Part shown: positions 8,238 through 14,469 of the stretch, piece after piece | Layout of the letters: each line of letters opens with the position of its first letter | Numbering within the stretch: the first letter of the stretch is position 1 | DNA from: Sulfurovum sp. | GTDB lineage: Bacteria > Campylobacterota > Campylobacteria > Campylobacterales > Sulfurovaceae | Length of the DNA stretch: 19,017 nucleotides | Assembly: GCA_030622375.1 (NCBI GenBank) | Contig: JAUXGC010000016.1 | Coordinates: forward strand, 1-19,017 | Direction: 5' to 3' | The notes under the pieces: model-generated | Seen by the model: only the letters and a program-made list of their open reading frames with translations | What the model was told of the DNA's origin: nothing | Database searches by the model: none | Position numbers and translations under genes: made by a program

Positions 8238-8468
8238 CTATTTTAATCCAGCTAGTCTTTTAACTGTTGGACTCATCTGAGCACCAACACTCACCCAATA
8301 GTTTAATCTTTCCATATCAAGAGCAAGCTCTTTATTTACGCTTACTGGGTTGTAGTGACCAATCGCTTCTATCCAACCACCATCTCTTCTTTTTCTGCTG
8401 TCTGTTACTACTATTCTATAAAATGGTTTCTTTTTTCTACCCATTCTTGTCATTCTAATCATTGTCAT
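8238..8468 (-). CDS. rpsP: 30S ribosomal protein S16
   Basis: Small-subunit assembly protein, 76 residues, starting [18 protein letters not shown], then [20 protein letters not shown] and [21 protein letters not shown]. The ATG at 8468 follows AAGGATATGCA, a good Shine-Dalgarno spacing. It is the first gene of the cluster ending with rplS. Upstream is a ~140-base leader with predicted structure, and then the yefM-yoeB island, whereas in related genomes ffh normally lies directly upstream. Confidence 0.97.
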   Translation of the reverse strand: MTMIRMTRMGRKKKPFYRIVVTDSRKRRDGGWIEAIGHYNPVSVNKELALDMERLNYWVSVGAQMSPTVKRLAGLK

Positions 8469-8502
8469 TGCATATCCTTCATTTTTTCATCTATTTAAAT
8501 TG

Positions 8503-8557
8503 ATTGTCTGCATCCCTTGAGGTAAAGGGTCACACACCCAAAATAAGTCCTGACAAC
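8503..8557 (-). promoter_or_regulatory. Potentially structured leader RNA upstream of rpsP
   Basis: On the minus strand the sequence between the predicted start site and rpsP has an outer stem, GUUGUC (8557-8552) with GACAAU (8508-8503). Inside, two short hairpins compete for the same bases: GGGU (8539-8536) with ACCC (8530-8527), or CCCUU (8529-8525 read as its complement) with AAGGG (8518-8514). Either can form, but not both. This could be a protein-responsive leader or chance; no known riboswitch class is recognised. Confidence 0.35.
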
Positions 8558-8613
8558 TACTTTTTAATGACTAAAGCACTCATCAACACTTCATAAATTC
8601 TTTTTGGAACGCG

Positions 8614-8619
8614 ATTTTA
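8614..8619 (-). promoter_or_regulatory. Probable rpsP operon promoter (-10)
   Basis: On the minus strand GGTAAAATCGC gives a TAAAAT -10 preceded by TATGG. The same GGTAAAATCGC string occurs upstream of ffh (11291-11300), and GGGTAAAAT occurs upstream of trhP, suggesting a shared sigma-70 promoter form. The leader to the rpsP ATG would be about 140 bases. Confidence 0.5.
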
Positions 8620-8677
8620 CCATAAAGATTATAAATTTTTTATTAAGTGTAGTTAGAGAAAATCAAACCCCCAAATA

Positions 8678-8938
8678 TTAGTAATGATACCTACACTGTG
8701 CCACGACTATCAAATCATCTATTATCTTGTATACCAACCTGTGTTCAGCCGTAACACGTCTGGAAAAATAACCTCTATAATTTTCTTTGAGTCCTTCTGG
8801 CTTGCCAAGTCCATTTGGGTTATCTGGATTTCTTTTTATATCTTCTAACAGTGTATTGATTCTTTTGACTGTTTTTTTATCATTTTTAATCCAATGCTGA
8901 TAATCTTCCCATCCTTTATCGGAAAATCCGACTATCAT
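8678..8938 (-). CDS. yoeB: YoeB-family mRNA interferase toxin
   Basis: Ribosome-dependent endoribonuclease of the RelE/YoeB fold that cuts mRNA in the A site when free of its antitoxin. The 86 residues align along the full length of E. coli YoeB as I remember it: FSDKGWEDYQHW, LGKPEGLK, SRRVTAEHRLVYKI and the ending CRYHY. The catalytic residues E48, R67, H85 and Y86 match E. coli E46, R65, H83 and Y84, so the toxin looks intact. Its ATG overlaps the antitoxin stop by 4 bases (ATGA). Confidence 0.95.
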   Translation of the reverse strand: MIVGFSDKGWEDYQHWIKNDKKTVKRINTLLEDIKRNPDNPNGLGKPEGLKENYRGYFSRRVTAEHRLVYKIIDDLIVVAQCRYHY

Positions 8939-9186
8939 ATATCTAATTCTTTTTTTGTAAATTTTAGATCATCTATCTGATCTACTGCCTCATTTAGTCT
9001 ATCTCTGTTGTTTTTAGAAGAGAGCAGATACATAGTCTCTTTCATGGCACTATACTCTTCATACGATATCAGCACCGCTGTTTTGTTATCTTTTGTACTG
9101 ATAATATACTCATCAAAATCATCACATACTTTGCCAATGATGGCTTTTAGATTGTTTCGTGCTTGTGAATAGAGTATCGCTTGCAT
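8935..9186 (-). CDS. yefM: YefM-family antitoxin
   Basis: Phd/YefM antitoxin that binds YoeB and represses the operon. The start at 9186 (MQAILYSQARNNLKAIIGKV) is chosen because it is the standard N-terminus and AAGGA lies 7 bases upstream; an in-frame longer opening from 9243 would run through the promoter. Residues 1-55 form the DNA-binding part (YIISTKDNKTAVLISYEEYSAMKET) and the acidic C-terminus (DQIDDLKFTKKELDI) is the toxin-binding tail. The 83-residue length is normal. It overlaps yoeB by 4 bases. Confidence 0.93.
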   Translation of the reverse strand: MQAILYSQARNNLKAIIGKVCDDFDEYIISTKDNKTAVLISYEEYSAMKETMYLLSSKNNRDRLNEAVDQIDDLKFTKKELDI

Positions 9187-9199
9187 AGTGATTCCTTTT

Positions 9200-9243
9200 T
9201 GACAATATGTTGTCATTTTATCACAATATAGAGGCACAGTCAA
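9200..9243 (-). promoter_or_regulatory. yefM-yoeB promoter and operator
   Basis: On the minus strand TTGACT (9243-9238) is followed after 17 bases by TAAAAT (9220-9215). A palindrome TGACAA-CATA-TTGTCA (9215-9200) covers the predicted start site, and ATATTGT is repeated just upstream across the -10, both suited to autorepression by YefM. The palindrome differs from the TGTACA core known for E. coli YefM. Confidence 0.7.
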
Positions 9244-9248
9244 GAACT

Positions 9249-9404
9249 TTAGGCACTGATAGTAGGTGCTACGATAACTGTCTTAAGTGTTTTCATCTCA
9301 TTTGGAGATATGATGATACATGGTCTGGTTTTCTGTATCTCAGAATCTACAGTTGAGTTTAGCTTGACTAAGACTATGGCAAATCTAGTCAGATTTTTTA
9401 CCAT
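9249..9404 (-). pseudogene. Truncated MazF/PemK-type toxin fragment
   Basis: A 51-codon frame encodes MVKNLTRFAIVLVKLNST, then VDSEIQKTRPCIIISPNEM and KTLKTVIVAPTISA. This is the N-terminal half of a MazF-family endoribonuclease: the EIQKTRPC.IISPNEM block and TVIVAP are diagnostic. Intact family members are about 105-120 residues, so the C-terminal half is missing; the frame stops at 9249, 5 bases before the -35 of yefM. The first strand usually reads (D/E)(V/I).(L/W)V.L(D/N)P, and here the expected acidic residue is A9 and the proline is S17. The ATG overlaps the antitoxin-like frame (ATGGTAA), as in real mazEF operons. Probably inactive. Confidence 0.75.
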
Positions 9405-9534
9405 GTGCTATCTTCAAGGTCGCTGTCATCTAAAAAATTATCCAAGATCGCTTCATCTTTTTGGTTCATATGGGTCGATAATACCTGCTGAATATCCTCT
9501 GACCAACTTTTCCTATGGCTATGAGTGTTGACAT
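9398..9534 (-). pseudogene. Remnant antitoxin gene paired with the mazF fragment, frame broken at start
   Basis: The minus-strand frame ending at 9398 reads THSHRKSWSEDIQQVLS, THMNQKDEAILDNFL, DDSDLEDSTW, with an acidic, tryptophan-terminated tail like that of small MazE/PemI-type antitoxins. The only start with a good Shine-Dalgarno sequence (AAGGATAAATA before ATG at 9534-9532) is in a different frame by one base and stops after 22 codons. In the coding frame the first codons are AAT AAT GTC, with no start. A one-base indel just after the start codon, or a sequencing error, would explain this. The assignment as antitoxin rests mainly on its four-base overlap with the toxin-like frame. Confidence 0.55.
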
Positions 9535-9669
9535 TATTTATCCTTTCTTTCCCTATTAAGTAATTACATTATAATTACATTTGGAAGTCAAGAAGCCATG
9601 ATATATGAGAACAAGAAAGACACATCTTGCTCCCATGATTCTGAGACCACACAAGAACTCACAGCTCTC

Positions 9670-9804
9670 GGAAGTGGAGAGTTTACTCCCACCTATAATC
9701 TGCATAAATGCATACTTTTAACATAGAAAAAAGAATAGATTATGTTTTAATACAAATCTTCTTTAAACAAATGAACTTTTTGTGGGAGTAAACTCTCCAC
9801 TTCC
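9670..9804. repeat. Inverted pair of GGAAG-headed hairpin repeats (copy 2)
   Basis: Units at 9670-9693 and 9782-9804 are near-perfect inverted copies of each other, with GGAAG ends outward. The stem is GTGG(bulged A)GAG-TTTA-CTCCCAC. They match the units at 1986-2086 and share the upstream flank GCTCT(C/T), but the ~88 bases between the units are unrelated to the spacer of copy 1. Conserved ends with unlike interiors fit a paired short palindrome (REPIN-like) better than a conventional transposable element with a fixed internal sequence. Confidence 0.85.
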
Positions 9805-9868
9805 GTAGGTTCTTTCTTAGTAAAGATAGCTGATGTTTTGGAAGTGGATGTTTGTGAGTCGCAATTTT

Positions 9869-9894
9869 GGTACCGTAATGGTACAGCACCCTAC
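9869..9894 (-). repeat. GTAG-headed hairpin next to the ffh stop
   Basis: On the minus strand GTAGGGTGCT (9894-9885) is followed by GTACC-ATTAC-GGTAC (9884-9870). The GTAGGG head is 6 bases after the ffh stop codon. It shares the GTAGGGTG head and hairpin layout with the elements at 12093-12163, 13615-13686 and 17958-17982. It may also act as a weak 3' structure for ffh mRNA. Confidence 0.6.
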
Positions 9895-9900
9895 ATAAGA

Positions 9901-11259
9901 TTAGCGAGGGATATTTGCCACCCCTCCGCCACCTTGCATTCCTGCCATCATATCTTGCATCTGCTTCATGCCACCTTTGGTTGACATCTTTTTTGCCATC
10001 TTGGCGGCATTTTTAAACTGTTTGAGTTGACGGTTGACTTGCATTTGACTAAGTCCTGCACCTACTGCTAAACGTCTTTTACGTGTATTGTTAAGCAAGT
10101 CCGGGTTTTCTCTCTCTTTTGGTGTCATCGATGAAACCATCGCTTTTATCATTTTAATCTCATCTGAGTTTTCCAAATCCATATCGCCTATCTGTTTTGC
10201 CATATTGCCCATACCTGGAATCATGCCCATAATAGACTTCATGCTTCCAAGCTTTTTCATTTGCTCCATTTGACCTAAAAAGTCATTGAAGTTAAATCGA
10301 CCTTTTTTGATTTTTTGGGTTATTTTCTTCGCCTCTTTTGGGTCTATAGCTGCAGCTGCTTTTTCTGCAAGTGATTCGATATCACCAGCTCCCATTAGGC
10401 GACTTACAATCCTATCAGGAATAAACTGCTCAAGGTCTGGCATCTTTTCACCTGCACCTATGAACCTAAGCGGTACTCCTGCTTGCTGAGTCAGTCCTAG
10501 TGCAACACCACCCTTAGAGTCGCCATCAAACTTAGAGAGAATAACACCGGTGATGCCTATCTTCTCTTTAAATGTTTGTGCTGTACGTACTGCATCTTGA
10601 CCAGTCATAGCATCAGCTACATAAAAAAGTTCATCTGGAGAAGCCACTTTTTTAATATCTGCTAGCTCACCCATAAGCTCATCGTCTATGGCTAAACGAC
10701 CTGCCGTATCTATAAGCACTACATCATAAAGTTCATCTTCTGCTTTTTTTAGCCCCTGCTTTACTATCTGCGTAGGCGTAGCACTTTCATCTGCAACCAA
10801 ATCGACCTCTATGCCAGAAGTAATTTGTCTAAGTTGTTCTACCGCTGCAAGTCTTTGCAAGTCAGCAGCAATAACAAGTACTTTTTTCTTTTTTTGCTCT
10901 TTTAAAAAATAAGCTAATTTACCAGTAGTAGTCGTTTTACCAGACCCTTGCAAACCTATCATCAAAACTACCGTAGGAGGTTTAGAGGCAAAAGTAAAGC
11001 CTTTTGGTGCTCCTTCTGTAGTAAGAATATCTGTAAGTTTATCTTGAAGTGCTCTTAGAAAATTATCTTTACCTATGCCATTTTTCTTTGTCTCCATCTC
11101 AACTGTAGCTACAAGCTCTTTAACAACTTTATGGTGCACATCTGCTTTAAGTAGTGACTTCTTAAGTTCAGTAGATGCCTTTTTAAGTGCTTTATCATCA
11201 TCATGAAAACGAATCTTACCTATGGCATTTTTAAAACTATCAGTTAAAGTATCAAACAT
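9901..11259 (-). CDS. ffh: Signal recognition particle protein Ffh
   Basis: GTPase that, with 4.5S RNA, delivers nascent membrane proteins to the FtsY receptor. The N domain covers about 1-90. The G domain has the P-loop GLQGSGKTTTTGKL (102-115), DLQRLAAVEQL (133-143), DTAGR (184-188), SKFDGDSKGG and GAGEKMPDLEQFIPDR. The methionine-rich M domain follows, from NDFLGQMEQMKKLGSMKSI to the GGMKQMQDMMAGMQGGGG tail. The 452-residue length is normal. The ATG at 11259 has AGAGG 6 bases upstream, and a GGTAAAATCGC promoter lies at 11298-11293, so it can be transcribed separately from rlu. The usual downstream neighbour rpsP is displaced by the toxin-antitoxin island. Confidence 0.97.
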   Translation of the reverse strand: MFDTLTDSFKNAIGKIRFHDDDKALKKASTELKKSLLKADVHHKVVKELVATVEMETKKNGIGKDNFLRALQDKLTDILTTEGAPKGFTFASKPPTVVLMIGLQGSGKTTTTGKLAYFLKEQKKKKVLVIAADLQRLAAVEQLRQITSGIEVDLVADESATPTQIVKQGLKKAEDELYDVVLIDTAGRLAIDDELMGELADIKKVASPDELFYVADAMTGQDAVRTAQTFKEKIGITGVILSKFDGDSKGGVALGLTQQAGVPLRFIGAGEKMPDLEQFIPDRIVSRLMGAGDIESLAEKAAAAIDPKEAKKITQKIKKGRFNFNDFLGQMEQMKKLGSMKSIMGMIPGMGNMAKQIGDMDLENSDEIKMIKAMVSSMTPKERENPDLLNNTRKRRLAVGAGLSQMQVNRQLKQFKNAAKMAKKMSTKGGMKQMQDMMAGMQGGGGVANIPR

Positions 11260-11292
11260 TACTACCTCTATATTCTTAGTTATATTATTGCG

Positions 11293-11298
11293 ATTTTA
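11293..11298 (-). promoter_or_regulatory. Probable ffh promoter (-10)
   Basis: On the minus strand GGGTAAAATCGC gives TAAAAT about 35 bases before the ffh ATG. The string matches that upstream of rpsP. Confidence 0.45.
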
Positions 11299-11319
11299 CC
11301 CTACTTGGGCTTAAAATTA

Positions 11320-12057
11320 TTATTTATATTGTCTAATTTCTTTAGGTTCTCTGGCATTAAACTCATAATCAAGTATCTTCATCTTTGAAGAGTGCAGCAG
11401 CACACGCTTCGCCTGTGTACGACTTCCATACTGCTCATCACCTATTATGGGATGACCTATACTTGCAAGATGTACACGGATTTGATGGGTTCTACCTGTG
11501 GTAATCTCTATATTTACTTTTGATTTTTTTCCTTGTATCTCTTCTGGTTTTACTAGAGTATATGCTTTTTTCCCACGCACTTTGTCTATCATAGAAAATG
11601 CTTTACCTTTCTTGATGGTAAAAATAGGTTCATCTATCTCCACCTCTTCATAAATAATACCCTCCACCCATGCCAAATAATGTTTTTCAACTCTTCTGTT
11701 TTTAAACTCGTTAATAGCTTGCTGTATGAATTCTTTATTTTTACCTAACAATAAAACACCAGAGGTATCTCTATCTAGTCTATGTAGAAGCTCAGCACCC
11801 TCTATGGAATCTTGTATATCATAAGAGTCTACCTGTGCAGGCTTATTGATGGCAATTATATTTTCATCTTGATAGAGTATCTCTATATCATCAGGATACT
11901 CTATGCGAAAAATAGTATCTATATGTATCTCAGCTCTTGCTATTTTTATCTTTTTATCTTCTACATATACAAGTCCCCTATCTATGAGTCCTTTTGCTTT
12001 ATTGTTTGAAATGCCTTGCGCAATAGCAAGGACTTTGTATGCTTTATCTGTAGCCAT
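11320..12057 (-). CDS. RluA-family pseudouridine synthase with N-terminal S4-like domain
   Basis: Isomerises uridine in rRNA or tRNA. An S4-like RNA-binding segment occupies about residues 9-50 (LAIAQGISNNKAKGLIDRGLVYVEDKKI), and the catalytic motif is HRLDRDTSGVLLLGKN with nucleophile D95. TTGRTHQIRVHLASIGHPIIGDEQYG is the usual C-terminal block, in two parts. The ATG at 12057 is chosen because AGAAGGA lies just upstream and the S4 domain begins there; a longer frame from 12129 would read through a GTAG repeat. At 245 residues it is shorter than RluC/RluD, and the target nucleotide cannot be told from sequence. The equivalent position in C. jejuni, as I recall, also holds an uncharacterised pseudouridine synthase. 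Confidence 0.9.
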   Translation of the reverse strand: MATDKAYKVLAIAQGISNNKAKGLIDRGLVYVEDKKIKIARAEIHIDTIFRIEYPDDIEILYQDENIIAINKPAQVDSYDIQDSIEGAELLHRLDRDTSGVLLLGKNKEFIQQAINEFKNRRVEKHYLAWVEGIIYEEVEIDEPIFTIKKGKAFSMIDKVRGKKAYTLVKPEEIQGKKSKVNIEITTGRTHQIRVHLASIGHPIIGDEQYGSRTQAKRVLLHSSKMKILDYEFNAREPKEIRQYK

Positions 12058-12092
12058 TTTCTTTTTCCTTCTTTTTTTCTTACAAATGAACC

Positions 12093-12163
12093 GTAGGGTG
12101 TTGTCTCCTGACGACACCTTTTGTTTCAATTTTATTGGTGTTGTGAGGACACAACAACCCTAC
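12093..12163. repeat. Head-to-head pair of GTAG-headed hairpins
   Basis: Left unit 12093-12118: GTAGGG, then GGTGTTGT and ACGACACC around CTCCTG. Right unit 12137-12163 is the inverted copy, ending CCCTAC. Each unit is an imperfect palindrome by itself, and the GTAG ends point outward. The pair fills the gap between the DUF167 gene and the pseudouridine synthase. The minus-strand stop codon of the DUF167 gene (TAG, 12162-12160) lies in the GTAG head of the right unit. Confidence 0.8.
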
Positions 12164-12444
12164 AAGGTCTTTATCCATGTTTCAAATCTATCAGTAAATG
12201 GAAATTCCAATATCTTTATCTTGCTGTTTTGACCTGCTTTAAAAAGTATATCACTTTTTGAAACTTTAAAACTTTTTGCAAGAAATTTTACCAACTCGAT
12301 GTTTGCCATACCATCTACTGCTGGAGCTTTAATGCGTATCTTTATGGCATCTTCACCATACATTTCACAAAACTCACTTTTGCTTGCTGAAGGTTGTGCC
12401 TTAATTCGCAAGTTTACCACTCCGCCATTGATACTATAAAACAC
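12160..12444 (-). CDS. DUF167 (YggU-type) family protein
   Basis: Small conserved protein of unknown function (94 residues). The family pattern is clear: NLRIKAQPSASKSEFCEMYG, KIRIKAPAVDGMANIELVKFLAKSF, KSDILFKAG and the following basic segment. The start is taken as the GTG at 12444, which overlaps the waaA stop by 11 bases and suggests coupling; a GTG at residue 9 is possible. The last sense codons run into a repeat unit, whose GTAG provides the stop, so the native C-terminus may have been altered. Nothing shows its role. Confidence 0.82.
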   Translation of the reverse strand: MFYSINGGVVNLRIKAQPSASKSEFCEMYGEDAIKIRIKAPAVDGMANIELVKFLAKSFKVSKSDILFKAGQNSKIKILEFPFTDRFETWIKTL

Positions 12445-13603
12445 TTTTCAAACTTGCTACAATAGGGGCTATATCGCTCTTACTATTGATTTTTGTAGGT
12501 TTCAACAGTTTGTGTTGCAGTAACACTTCTGAAAGATTTGAAGCCTCCACTACCTTTATGCCATCTACTGCATCAAAAATATCTTTTTGGTTGAAGTAGT
12601 GTTTTCCTGAAATAATCTTACATCCAAACTGTGCCGCTTCTGCCGCATTGTGTCCACCAACAAACTCAAATGCACCGCCCAATATAACAATATCGCTGAT
12701 AGCATAAATATTTACCAGTTCACCTAAAGTATCTACAAGCATCACATCACTATGTATCAATTCATTTTCTGAATACTTCTGCTTACTTAAGCTGTGTTTT
12801 TTTGTAAATGTTTCTATTATCTTTTCTACTTTATTAAAACGTTCTGGATGCCGTGGCACTAAAATAAGTTTTGCCTCTTTTTGCACTACTTTTAAAGCTA
12901 AAAAAGCTTCTAAAATCAATAACTCTTCACCCTCGTGTGTACTGGCTCCACAAACAATCAATCCTGATGGTTTTTCTAAGGTTTTTGTAGTAGATGGTAA
13001 CAAAGATAATTTAATATTTCCTGTAACTACTACATTTTTTGCCCCCAAAGACTCTAAACGCTCTTTATCTTTGGTGGTTTGTGCATATACTTCATCTATG
13101 TACCTAAAAATATATCCATAAAACCACTTTATCTTCTGATATCTCGGAAATGATCTGTCGCTCATACGTGCATTAATAAGAACAGTTTTTGCTCCTCTGC
13201 TTTTAGCCAAAGCAAAAAGTAGGTACCAGAATTCTGCCTCCATAACTACTAACATTTTTTGTGGCTTTAGCCAATAAAAAAGTAAGGGCTCAAAAGGAAG
13301 GTAACTACTCTCTTTAGTGTATGCACTGATAGCTTCAAATCCAGTTTGTGTTGTTGTACTCATTCGTACTATATGTTTTGGCAGCACATCCACTAAAGGC
13401 TTGATTGCCTTTGATTCACCAAAACTACAAGAGTGAAACCAGATACCATTAGATTTTAAAGGTTTGTTATTCCACAGAAAAAATCTTGCTGGGATAGATC
13501 TTTGGTATTTTGTTTTTAGTGAAAAGAACACCAAAAAAGGAAGAACAATGATATAAATTATGAAAGAAATAGATGCATATAAATAAAAAAATAAAGTATT
13601 CAT
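12434..13603 (-). CDS. waaA: 3-deoxy-D-manno-octulosonic acid transferase (Kdo transferase)
   Basis: Membrane-anchored glycosyltransferase that adds Kdo from CMP-Kdo to lipid A precursor. A hydrophobic anchor spans about residues 5-29. The acceptor-domain motif is FHSCSFGESKAIKPL with probable catalytic base E63. The CMP-Kdo side has CGASTHEGEELL, LVPRHPERF and ILGGAFEFVGGHNAAEAAQFG, the last being the family's GG(S/A)..(x)GGHN.(L/A)E.A motif. The ATG at 13603 is preceded by GGAG at 5-base spacing; a longer frame from 13627 begins with an ATG that belongs to a GTAG-type repeat and is unlikely. At 389 residues the length is normal. Mono- or bifunctional transfer cannot be judged. Confidence 0.93.
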   Translation of the reverse strand: MNTLFFYLYASISFIIYIIVLPFLVFFSLKTKYQRSIPARFFLWNNKPLKSNGIWFHSCSFGESKAIKPLVDVLPKHIVRMSTTTQTGFEAISAYTKESSYLPFEPLLFYWLKPQKMLVVMEAEFWYLLFALAKSRGAKTVLINARMSDRSFPRYQKIKWFYGYIFRYIDEVYAQTTKDKERLESLGAKNVVVTGNIKLSLLPSTTKTLEKPSGLIVCGASTHEGEELLILEAFLALKVVQKEAKLILVPRHPERFNKVEKIIETFTKKHSLSKQKYSENELIHSDVMLVDTLGELVNIYAISDIVILGGAFEFVGGHNAAEAAQFGCKIISGKHYFNQKDIFDAVDGIKVVEASNLSEVLLQHKLLKPTKINSKSDIAPIVASLKSVL

Positions 13604-13614
13604 ATATACTCCAT

Positions 13615-13686
13615 GGAGGGTGGGCATTATTGCCCACCAAGAAATCTAAAATAAGTTTTTTGTATGCAGGAAATACCCACGCTACA
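13615..13686. repeat. Head-to-head pair of GTAG/GGAG-headed hairpins
   Basis: The left unit starts GGAGGG (13615) and has a perfect stem GGTGGGCA-TTAT-TGCCCACC (13619-13638). The right unit (13656-13686), read on the minus strand, is TGTAGCGTGGGTAT...TTGT, a degraded copy of the unit at 17958-17982, whose poly-A tail it also shares. The right head is 2 bases after the flgZ-like stop; the left head adjoins the waaA Shine-Dalgarno sequence. Confidence 0.75.
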
Positions 13687-13688
13687 AA

Positions 13689-14408
13689 TTATGCCTCAGC
13701 CGTAACACTTTCAATGTACAATATTCTACCACAGTGAGGGCAGTTACAAATCTCATCCGCTTTAATTATTTCTGAGTAAGTCTTATCATTGAGTTTCATA
13801 TAACATCCGTAACATGCTTGTTTTTTTACAGGTACTACTGCTGTGTTCCCTGCCCAAATGCGAATTTTTTCATAAAATGCAAGTACAGTTTGTTCAAGAT
13901 TTCTGCTAAGCTCTTCTCTTTTTTTAAAGAGTGAGCCTTTACTTTTTTCAATGATAGCTTTTTGTGAAGAAGCTTCTTTACTGATAGTATTCAAATCTTT
14001 TCTAAGAGTTTCTACTTCTTCACTTGCTTCATCAAGAAGTGCAGTTTTTGTTACATTAATCTCTTGAAGTCTCTCTATCTCTTCATTTGCAAATGTCATC
14101 TTCTCTTTAGTAATATCTTCTTCAAGAGAGAGTGCTTTCATCTCTCTCTCTGTTGAAATATCTTTAGATTTTTTTGCATTTAAAGAGAGTTGTTCATTAA
14201 GCAGAGTCAATTGCTCTTCAAAACCTTTTACTTTCTCTTCATTGCTAGTAATATCTGCTTTAAGTTTATCAAGTTCACTTTGTGATTCATCAGTTTTCTT
14301 TTGAGCTCTTGCTACTTTTTTGTCAGCAGCTTCTAGTTCTGGGGTATAACTATCAATTGCTTTATCATTTTTGGCAAGCTCTATTAACTCATTTAAATGT
14401 TTGTTCAC
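13689..14408 (-). CDS. flgZ: HP0958/FlgZ-like coiled-coil zinc-ribbon protein
   Basis: Residues 1-180 are a long charged coiled-coil hairpin (heptads such as KLKADITSNEEKVKGFEEQL), followed by a C4 zinc ribbon with C199, C202, C223 and C226 (CYGC...CPHC; an extra cysteine at 221). Layout and the 239-residue length match Helicobacter pylori HP0958, reported to stabilise RpoN and to affect flagellin mRNA. The start is a GTG at 14408, supported by AAAGGA 7 bases upstream. It lies between nif3-like and waaA, as in relatives. If the host is non-motile the role is probably RpoN-related or more general. The gene symbol is by homology only. Confidence 0.85.
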   Translation of the reverse strand: MNKHLNELIELAKNDKAIDSYTPELEAADKKVARAQKKTDESQSELDKLKADITSNEEKVKGFEEQLTLLNEQLSLNAKKSKDISTEREMKALSLEEDITKEKMTFANEEIERLQEINVTKTALLDEASEEVETLRKDLNTISKEASSQKAIIEKSKGSLFKKREELSRNLEQTVLAFYEKIRIWAGNTAVVPVKKQACYGCYMKLNDKTYSEIIKADEICNCPHCGRILYIESVTAEA

Positions 14409-14469
14409 TCTTGGTCCTTTTGGATTTTGGTAATTCTCAAAGTCTATTTTGAGAGGCTTAACCCATACT

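Larger units (their letters stand above)
9535..9900. other. Gene-free stretch with promoter remnant and repeats
   Basis: No credible coding region is seen. On the minus strand TTGACT (9591-9586), 17 bases, TGTAAT (9568-9563) would be the promoter of the decayed mazEF-type pair, and GTAATTAC...ATAATTAC (9560-9578) could be its operator. The rest holds the GGAAG inverted pair (9670-9804), a 9-base partial copy of its head at 9840-9848, and a GTAG hairpin next to the ffh stop (9869-9894). Confidence 0.6.

Noticed and set aside
8557..8583. Eight-residue upstream frame (MSALVIKK) in the rpsP leader, considered as a leader peptide
   Set aside because: No Shine-Dalgarno sequence, no run of a regulatory amino acid, and the length is expected by chance.
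8469..8610. Possible 4.5S SRP RNA near ffh
   Set aside because: The conserved GGAAG/AGCA tetraloop-internal-loop motif of SRP RNA is absent.
9310..9531. 73-codon plus-strand open frame in the island
   Set aside because: It is antisense to the mazEF-type remnant, whose minus-strand frames have recognisable toxin sequence and an operon-style overlap.
9840..9848. Third copy of the GGAAG-headed repeat
   Set aside because: Only the nine-base head GGAAGTGGA matches; the stem and loop are lost, so it may be a relic or chance.
11293..11305. GTAGGG at the ffh promoter as another repeat copy
   Set aside because: No palindrome follows the string; it is explained by the -10 region GGGTAAAATCGC.
12058..12129. 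N-terminal extension of the pseudouridine synthase
   Set aside because: The extension reads through a repeat hairpin and a lysine-rich tract; the ATG at 12057 has a good Shine-Dalgarno sequence and begins the S4-like domain.
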